From Reclinomonas americana ATCC 50394 (Eukaryota > Jakobida > Jakobea > Jakobida): DNA of 20,415 nucleotides. This document shows, one piece after another, positions 1 through 7,293 of this stretch. Made by a program: the position numbers and the translations under genes. The notes under the pieces are model-generated. The model was not told the DNA's origin. It saw nothing but the letters and a program-made list of their open reading frames with translations, and did no database searches. Location: NCBI GenBank assembly GCA_048213135.1, contig PS015077.1, positions 31,106 through 51,520 of the forward strand. Reading direction: 5' to 3'. Numbering within the stretch: the first letter of the stretch is position 1; the number at the start of each line of letters is the position of its first letter.

Positions 1-454
1 ATGGGCGTTCAGTGAAGCAAGTCAACGACAGCAGTGAGACAGCCAATCAGCAAGACTGAAAACAATGACCGAGTGAGTGATTGAGAGAGATGATCAATCA
101 GTGAATGCATTAAGTGACCGCATGACATGAGAGCGTGAGAACGCCACTAGCTTACGCGGAGTGCACATGCACATCATCCTCCACGAGAGACAACACACGT
201 GCACATATGTGTGTGAGTGAACAGAGAGAGTCTCACACCTCACAGGCGCAGTGTGCAGCAGCTCACGCAGCGCAGCCAACAGTTGCGCAGCATCTCGTCT
301 CAACAAGCAGTCCCACACAAGCTCGCCAATCGCGTCATCGCCATCATCATCGCTCATTGCAAACACAAAGAGACAAAATCAACAGTCGGTGTCCTCCACC
401 TTCTCTCTCTCTGTCTCGACGTTCTTCACCCTTGGTGTATGAGTGTGAGTGAGA
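1..454. other. Intergenic, no gene recognised
   Basis: No exon could be supported here. The short open frames on both strands have no family resemblance and consist of CA/GA-rich low-complexity sequence. Part of it should be the promoter and leader of the SNARE gene that starts at 455. No TATA box or clear initiator was recognised. Confidence 0.5.
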
Positions 455-2070
455 ATGAGTGGCAAGGCATCTGTGTTGAACGGGACTGTGTGTGTGGCCA
501 TTGGTCAGCGCAGTGAGCTGCTTGGTGAGGATAAAGTATGCAAGTTGTTGCTCTCTCTTCCGCGATCACTCTCGTGTGCGATGTTGGCTCATGTGTGCAC
601 ACTCTCCGTTCACTTGTGCACACTCTCCGCTCACTTGTGCACACTTCCAACACGTAATTCTCTCAGTCAGCATCCATTGTCACTCATTCTCACTCATTTC
701 ACGCTCTTGCTGTCTTGTGCTCACTCAGGTCGACTCGCACTGGCACAGATACACTCTTTACGCACTTTCCGCTCACTTGTGCACACTTTCCGCACACTTT
801 CTGCACGCAATTCTCTCAGTCAGCACATTCTCACTCATATCGCGCTCTTGCTCCCTCGAGCTCACTCAGGTCCACTTGTAACCACACAGGCACACCACTT
901 ACTCGTTTAACACTCACTTGCGCACACTTTTAGCACATTCACGCTCACATTCCCTCTATTCTCTCAGTCAATCATGCACTTCTTCTCACCCGTTCCTGCG
1001 CTCTTCTGGTCATTCAGAGTCACACAGACGCTCCTTACCTTCCGTGCCACCTATTCTCTCCCTCCACGCCATTCCCTTTCCTCACTCACTTCTTGTGGCC
1101 ACAGCTCGACAACTGGTGATTCCGAATCACAGTGCGGCACAGCGCGTGGAGGCCGACACACGACGCATCCTACGATCGCCGGCCGTGCAGCGCATGCCTG
1201 CCGGGTCGCGAGTAGTGGTGCGCGATCCCATGACGGTGAGTCTGAGGTGACGCTTGTCTCTCTTCCACAATGTTGCTCACCCCGTTGCAGGCCCTCCGCG
1301 CATTCATCCGCATGGGCGAGCATCAGATGGTGTTTGTGGTGTGGGCCGAGGAGAGCACATCGGTGAGAGCGGGTGGCCATTCTGCTGCGCGCACCAGTCG
1401 CCTTAGTTGTCTCACGTGCAGCGCGCAGCTGAATGACATGTCGGCGGTGGTAGAGGTCCTCGTGCATCACGTACACAGGGCGGTCAAGCTGGACAAGAGC
1501 GGCACGGTGTCTGCAGAGGCCGTCACCACACACATGGAGTCGACGATGGTGGGCTTCATCTTCGTTCTTCACGTCTGTAGCCGCTCCTGTTGCTGACTTG
1601 ACCATGCGCACACAGGCAAAGCTCCGCGAGGGCAAGTACCGCTCGGAGATCGCCGCCGTGCAGGAGCAGATCGACGAAGTGCGCAGTGTGCTTCTCCAGA
1701 GCATTGGTACGCGCCCTGTCTCTCACTTGTCACGCTCCACTTGCGAATTACCGACTCGCTGACGCGGCAGAGAGCGCACTGGAACGTGGCGATCGCGTCG
1801 GCCGTCTCACCGAATCCACCGCTCTCCTCACCAACCAGGCCAACACATTCAAGAAACAATCAGACCAAGTACGACAGACGTTCTGCTCAAGGGTCAGTCT
1901 CTTGCATCTCCGCACATCGCTTTCTCGTTTCGCCACGAGCCCACTCCCTCCTTCTCTTCACACGCACACAGCATCGCAAGCTCATAATCATTCTCTCCAT
2001 CATCCTGCTCGTGCTCATTGGTGGCGGCGTCGTGCTGGCCCTCTGGCTCACACATGTAATCAACTTTTGA
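455..2070 (+). CDS. VAMP7: VAMP7-type longin R-SNARE, copy 1
   Basis: A tail-anchored vesicle SNARE that pairs with Q-SNAREs to fuse endosomal, lysosomal or secretory membranes (family knowledge). Seven exons: 455-524, 1105-1235, 1291-1362, 1429-1548, 1616-1706, 1771-1892 and 1972-2070, giving 234 aa; VAMP7 is about 220. Residues 1 to about 120 form a longin-like domain, for example VEADTRRIL and MVFVVWAEE. The SNARE coiled coil spans about 140-200 and keeps the zero-layer arginine, Arg167, in ALERGDRVGRL. Residues 205-228 are a strongly hydrophobic tail anchor followed by only a few residues. The start at 455 was chosen because exon 1 then matches exon 1 of the third copy in length, phase and content (VCVAIG versus VMLAIG). 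Intron 1 is long (580 bp) and repeat-filled. The stop lies 49 bp before the ATG of the next copy. The assignment to VAMP7 rather than a related longin SNARE rests on domain order. Confidence 0.85.
629..970 (+). repeat. Imperfect tandem repeat inside intron 1 of SNARE copy 1
   Basis: Two long copies are visible, about 629-735 and 771-875. Each starts with GCTCACTTGTGCACAC, continues through ATTCTCTCAGTCAGCA and CGCTCTTGCT, and ends with CTCACTCAGGT. A partial third copy at about 910-970 has CTCACTTGCGCACAC and ATTCTCTCAGTCA. It is pyrimidine-rich on the sense strand and lies wholly within the intron. Confidence 0.75.
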
Positions 2071-2119
2071 AGTGTTCTTCCGGTCGATCGTCCTGCTGTT
2101 CTCCTCCCTCACCATACGT

Positions 2120-2990
2120 ATGATCTCGGTGATCGACTCCACTCGCACCTCTGTTGCACTGCTGGCCGTCGGATACAACGATGCCATCATCGGTGTGCTT
2201 CTCTCTCTTGCACGCAGACACACACAGGGAAGAGTCTCACAAGGCCTCCACACACCACAGCGAAAAAGGTCGTCTCCTCACACAAAGACACTGATCGCCT
2301 GCTGGCCGACGCACAACGCGCACTGAGTGTGGTCACTGATGGGCGACGCCCACGTGTCAACTATGCAGATGAGAGCACAGTTGCGCGCAATCATCTTATC
2401 TCTCACAATCACACACAGACTCGCTCACACTCACACGCAGGGACTGCACGTGACAGCCGTGGTCGACACTCGTGGACTGGTGTACTTTGTGTGGTACCAC
2501 CCTGGTCAACACATGGAGGTGCGCCTCTATCTCAATGTCACTCACTCTGATCACTGATTGCAATCGCAGGCGCGCACTGCACTCGACACAGTGACACAGC
2601 TCTCCAACGAGGTGCGCGATCATGTGCCACTGGACGCCGATGCAGGCACTCTGAGGTCGCACATTAAGCGACTGTTGAGTGCCAAGGCCAAGACACTGAT
2701 GGACTCGGAGCATGGATCTTTGTTGGCAGGAGGATCGTCGTCACTGTCTTCGCGATCGAGTGGAGGACGCCGGCAAAAGTCGTTTCAGGAGGCCGCCAGT
2801 GACTTGCTGCGCAGTGCGGTGTGTTGTATGTGTGTTCTTGCAAGGAGGGAGGGATGGCAAACAGCGACTCATGTGAGGTGAGCAGAAACGCCGACAGCAG
2901 TGCCGCTACACGATTGTTGTGGTCGTCTGCAGTGTGGTGGTGCTGGCCGGGCTGACGGTGCTGGCGCTGTGGCTGTTGCATGTGTTCTGA
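2120..2990 (+). CDS. Longin-domain tail-anchored protein lacking a SNARE motif (phytolongin-like), copy 2
   Basis: A paralogue of the flanking R-SNAREs. Five exons: 2120-2192, 2261-2379, 2441-2518, 2570-2818 and 2898-2990, giving 203 aa. The first three introns fall at the same positions and phases (1, 0, 0) as in the neighbours. The longin part is recognisable (SVALLAVGYNDAI, AKKVVSSH, LVYFVWYHPG). The C-terminus is a hydrophobic anchor at about 178-200 (VVVVCSVVVLAGLTVLALWL). The central SNARE heptads and zero-layer Arg are missing. Residues about 130-165 are a Gly/Ser/Arg-rich stretch (LLAGGSSSLSSRSSGG), and only the last turns (KSFQEAASDLLRSA) resemble the end of a SNARE helix. It also lacks the phase-1 intron that interrupts the SNARE motif in both paralogues. 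It may be a non-fusogenic longin protein, by analogy with plant phytolongins, or a decaying copy. The last acceptor could also be 3 nt later. Confidence 0.75.
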
Positions 2991-3987
2991 ATGCGCACGA
3001 TGGCTTCGTGGAGAAAGGGGAGCTCGAGCCTCGTGGTGATGATGATGAGGACAGGGCGACCAGAGTGCTGGCCGCCACTGGCAGCGGATAATGCTGCATG
3101 CGAGGCAGTAAACGAAGGAGAAGGTTCGTACGATGCAGCACAGAGAAGATCGAGATGTAAGCGCTTGGAGGGAAGGGTGATTGAGAAGGAGAGGTAAGAT
3201 TGCAGCTGGGACGAAGGAGAGAGAGGACTGATGTGCAAGCGACGGATTGGATCCGGCTCCGGACCAGAGAGCTCATGGGCTTCTTGTGTGCAGGGTAGGC
3301 TGTTCGTGAACGGAAGGTCCACGTCACAGCCCTGCCCTGACGCAAGTGACGACGTGCACGTGATCAAGGCCACGACCGGGGACACAGACAACGATACGGA
3401 CTGAAGCACTGGAAGGCTTTCGCAAAGGTGAGGTCTTCATTACGTTTGCTGCAGCTGCACTTCGACGACGTCGATGTTAGTGACGACGCGATCAACTGCG
3501 AGATGGAGGACGATCCGCAGCGCGCAGGGATCTCGCCTATATGATCTTCTGCTGAGCCAGGGACGACGTATCAGGTTCGAGACAACGATGAAGGAGGCAG
3601 ACAGCCATGCGGACCACTGCATCAAACCTTGCGCACGAACGAAAGGTCCACGTGCGCTGCGTCACAACCCTGCCCTTACGACGCGATCAGGGACACATAC
3701 AACGATACGGACCAGAGCCTGGAACTGCTGCTGCGTGCAAGGTGCACAAAGGGACGTGACCGGTACCCTGCAGCTGACGCAAGTGACGACGCGATCACGG
3801 TCTCAAGGTGGCAAAACATGCTTCGAATTCGGCTCTCAAGAAGTTCGCTAGCAGTTGTAAATTACGGGCTGTAAGCTGCACTTCAGTACAGTTGCTCTGC
3901 ACTTCTTGTCCTTCCGCATGTCGTCGTGTTGTCCCGTTCGGATCTTGAGTGTTTTTTCCGTCTTAGTGTCTCTGTGAAGAGTGTAAG
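2991..3987. other. Intergenic spacer between longin copies 2 and 3
   Basis: No gene could be modelled. The first 250 bases are purine-rich and probably include the 3' UTR of copy 2. The rest contains the diverged direct repeat described separately, and the last 100 bases should be the promoter and leader of copy 3. Open frames are short and broken. Confidence 0.5.
3309..3808. repeat. Two diverged direct repeat units of unknown origin
   Basis: Unit 1 is about 3309-3504 and unit 2 about 3638-3808. Both begin with GAAGGTCCACGT or GAAAGGTCCACGT. They share CACAGCCCTGCCCT / CACAACCCTGCCCT, then a GGGGACACA / AGGGACACA block followed by ACAACGATACGGAC. Both end with CTGCAGCTG and AGTGACGACGCGATCA. 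Spacers between these blocks differ in length, so both copies have decayed by indels. Neither is open for long in any frame. They could be remnants of a duplicated exon or of a mobile element; I see no terminal repeats or target-site duplication. Confidence 0.6.
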
Positions 3988-5589
3988 ATGGCCTCTGCAG
4001 CAACCTCCACCAATCCTCTCACCTCCATTGTGATGCTCGCCATTGGCGAGGCCGATGCGTTGCATGGCAAGTAAACACAACTCACTCACTTTGTGTCTCT
4101 CATTCTCTCACTCTCTCTCTCTCTCTTTGTGTGTGTAAACAGCAAAGAAAGTGGTCAATGGGCATGAGGCCTCTGAGCGACTGGAGGCGGAGACAGAGCG
4201 CATTCTGCATTCGTTGCCCATGCGCGCAGGAACGCGAAATGCAGCGCATGATGCTCACACAGTGCGTGTGTGTGTAAAGAGGGAAAGAGAGCACAGAGAG
4301 AGAGAGAGAGAGAGAGAGGAAGGGGGAAAGAGAGCAATGCATTCGTTCGTCATCATCGGGGCTCTGATTGATTGTGCATTTTTNNNNNNNNNNNNNNNNN
4401 NNNCTCTCTCTCCTCTCCTCCCTCCTCTCCTCTCCCTCCTCTCCTCTCCTCTCCTCTCCTCTCCTCTCCTCTCCTCTCCTCTCCTCTCCTCTCCTCTCCC
4501 TCCTGCCTCTCTCTCTCTCTGTCTCTATCTCCTTGTTCCTTGTCGTCTTCTCTGACGCGAGTCGTCTGCTGTCAGCCTCTTGGTCGTCTTCCTTGTCGCT
4601 CATTCGGTGACTCTCGCTTTCCTGGTCCTCGTCTCTGTCGCTCATGCATTACCGTGCCTCATGATGCACTTGCGTCTACCCTCTTGTGTCTGTGTGTGGT
4701 GTCGACGGAATTGCCGTGTTCTTGCTGCCCCATGTCCCTGTCTCTTCATTCGCTTGATATTGCTCTCCTGGCCATTGCTGTGTCCTTGGCTCGTCTGCAT
4801 TGCTGTGTTCTTCCTCCTCGCTGTCTCGGCCTCACGATTCTGCTGCCGCGGTGTTCTCTGTCTCGTTTTCCTGCTCCTATCTCCACACTTTGACTCACAC
4901 CTTGCCCTCCACTTCAATGCAGGGCCTCCGCGTGCTGATGGTTGTCGACGATCGCCCGCTGGCGTACTTTGCCTGGGTTACCGAGTCGGCCAAGGTGCGC
5001 ACTCTTTCCCAGCCAACTCCTCTCCATCCTCGTCTCATCGTGTCCCCTTTACCAAGTTGGTGCCAACGTACGCCGTGCTGGACGCTCTGAGCAGGCGAGC
5101 ACGCGCAGACGTGCCGCCCACAACCAGAGGCGGCCCGCTGGTGAAGGCCCTGAAGGCTGTCCTCGCCAAAGTAATTGACGAGACACGAGACGGGCAGCAC
5201 CGCGACGAAATCGCACACGTGGCGAACCAGGTGCAAGACGCCAAGCAGGTCATGGTCGACAATATCGGTGCGTGCACTCCCACCTGATGCCCTCGCGACC
5301 TTCACTCACTTCTCAATCACAGACAAGCTGATTGAGCGGCAGGGAAGGCTGGAGAAGGTGAGCGAGAAGACCGAGCTGCTGGCGAACCAGGCGAGCACTT
5401 TCCGCCAACGATCCACAGAAGTACGCAAGCATTTTTGCATGCAGGTGTGTGTTCCGAAGTTAGTCCCGTGCCTTGGGTTGGATGCTCATCTCTCTGTGCG
5501 CGCAGCACTGGAAAATGACTCTGATTGTGTCGATTATCGTGCTTGGCGGCGTGACGGTGCTCATTTTGTTCCTCGCCAAAGTCATTTGA
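3988..5589 (+). CDS. VAMP7: VAMP7-type longin R-SNARE, copy 3
   Basis: A vesicle R-SNARE with a C-terminal membrane anchor, paralogous to the genes at 455 and 2120. Six exons: 3988-4066, 4143-4261, 4923-4994, 5057-5267, 5323-5444 and 5506-5589, giving 228 aa. The longin domain covers about residues 1-120 (IVMLAIGEADALHAKK, ASERLEAETERIL, PLAYFAWVTE). The SNARE motif runs about 135-200 with zero-layer Arg166 in KLIERQGRLEKV, followed by KTELLANQASTFRQR. The tail anchor is about 205-225 (LIVSIIVLGGVTVLILFL). Intron 1 uses a GC donor (G|GCAAGT at 4067); only this choice keeps frame and alignment with the other copies. Intron 2 is 661 bp, with CT repeats and an assembly gap. Copy 3 lacks the phase-0 intron found after codon 131 of copy 1 but shares its other introns. 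The acceptor before exon 4 (AAG at 5056) is inferred from frame. Confidence 0.85.
4262..4922 (+). repeat. CT-rich intron with TCTCC pentamer array and assembly gap
   Basis: Intron 2 of SNARE copy 3. It contains a GA run at about 4297-4320, a 20-N gap at 4384-4403, and then about 100 bases of CT sequence at 4404-4530 dominated by a perfect CTCTC/TCTCC pentamer array. The remainder is pyrimidine-rich and ends in AATGCAG at 4922. No internal exon is needed, because flanking exons join as in the paralogues. Confidence 0.8.
4384..4403. other. Assembly gap (20 N)
   Basis: A run of 20 N beside the CT pentamer array within an intron. The round length suggests a placeholder rather than a measured size. 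Confidence 0.95.
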
Positions 5590-6048
5590 GGTGGGAGGTG
5601 TGCCAGCGGATGGGCATGGGGGGGAGGTCGCCCAGTACAATTTTCCTTTATAAGATGTGGGGGAAGAAGGGGAAGAGAGAAAGAGAAAGGAGAAGGAAAG
5701 CAAGAGCAATTTGGTGGCGTAGATGACTGATGGGGATAACAGAGTGAGTGACGAAGGGGAGGATGCGTCAACAGCGGCCTTTTCTCAGGCTCCGACATTT
5801 GAGTGGTGTGCTGTTTCGTTCATTCAGCTCGTCTGCGGAGAACGAGAGGCTTCCTCTAATGCTACTTCACGACTGCCAACCACTGGCAGTCGAGGTTGCG
5901 TGTCGCCAGCGCAATGAGCAGCTGCGCGACCATTGTCACTCCCGCGTCGTGCAACGGGTGCCAAGAGAACCGACGGCGGATCCCGTTCGGATCCACGTCA
6001 TTGTCGTCGTTGTTCTCTCCACAATCTCCATGCAGTTCCCCGAGTCGC
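5590..6048. other. Convergent intergenic region, 3' ends of SNARE copy 3 and GCN5
   Basis: No gene is supported. The 5' half is purine-rich (3' UTR of the SNARE gene). On the minus strand a frame continues open from within the GCN5 last exon to 5862 (a different frame from GCN5), but it has no recognisable content and is best read as GCN5 3' UTR. Confidence 0.5.
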
Positions 6049-6899
6049 TCATCGATGCCGTGCCCGGGCAAATGCCGCACCCATCTCCTGCAGGAAGAAC
6101 TTCTCCATCGCATCCGCACACTGGTAGTACTCGGTCTCTCGCTCGTTAAAGTAGCGACAGTTGTCAAAGATGCGCTTGACATCGGCGCCAAACATCTCCT
6201 TGGTGCGGTAGAAGCGCGCTTTCAGCCGTTCACCCACTGTTTGGAGGTCTGCAACAGGGGTGTGTGTGTGAGAGAGACACAACTGTGACATGGAGCAGTT
6301 CCGTATCGCCGCTCACCCATGGGATCCAGAATCCAGTCCGTGTAACCCGGCACCGCTTCCGGATCGACCGGCTCCAGAAACGGCCACGCATGCTTGCTCT
6401 TGCGCATGCGCTCCAGCACACCCTCCAGAATGCGTTGCAGCTTCAGGATTTCCTCACTGCGCGAAGAGTGAGACCAATGATGCGCAGCAGTGGGGCAGAA
6501 GACGGGTGACGAAACTCGGGTGTCTCCAGTTCCGGACGCGCCATGTTGCAGTCGCCCACACCGGGAATCGACAGAATTGGCTTCGGTGACGGGTCGCTCC
6601 GAAAGTCCAATCCCGACCGGCGCAAGTGCGAGCGACTGCGCTGGCGCACCAGGCGCATGATGTATTCGCGTTGCATGCCGAGCATCTCCGGGATGTTGGT
6701 GTAGTCGACCTGCGGGAGGGCAAGAGTGAGGAAAGGAGAGGGAAAGGAGGCGGGAAGGGGGTAGGGAGCACCTTCGGGTGGATGAAACACTCCATCAACT
6801 GGCCGCCGTCGTAGTCCTTGATGTAGCCGCGCCATCGTGGGTTCGGGTCGGTGACTTTGACGAAGCCTTGTTTCTGGGGTGGCAAAGGTGAGGGGAAAG

Positions 6900-6956
<57 letters not shown>

Positions 6957-7225
6957 AGAAGGAAGGAAGGGAAGTAAAGTACTAATTAACGAAGACGAAC
7001 GAACGACTCGACCACCACGACAACGAGGACGTCGACGGTAAGGGAAAGACGGACGNNNNNNNNNNNNNNNNNNNNNNNNNNNNNNNNNNNNNNNNNNNNN
7101 NNNNNNNNNNNNNNNNNNNNNNNNNNNNNNNNNNNNNNNNNNNNNNNNNNNNNNNNNNNNNNNNNNNNNNNNNNNNNNNNNNNNNNNNNNNGACGAGAGA
7201 GAGAGACGAGAGAGAGACGAGAGAG

Positions 7226-7293
<68 letters not shown>

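Noticed and set aside
1868-1877. A short intron starting at GTACGACAG in SNARE copy 1
   Set aside because: It would be about 9 nt long. Reading through gives QVRQTF, matching EVRKHF in copy 3.
3570-3581. tRNA-like B box (GGTTCGAGACA)
   Set aside because: There is no A box at the right distance and no cloverleaf could be folded around it.
4100-4645. Minus-strand frame with Arg/Glu repeats near the CT array
   Set aside because: It is the antisense reading of the pentamer repeat in a SNARE intron and crosses an assembly gap.
5862-6191. A minus-strand open frame overlapping the GCN5 last exon as a separate gene
   Set aside because: It overlaps the bromodomain exon in another frame and has no recognisable content; it is most likely UTR and shadow sequence.
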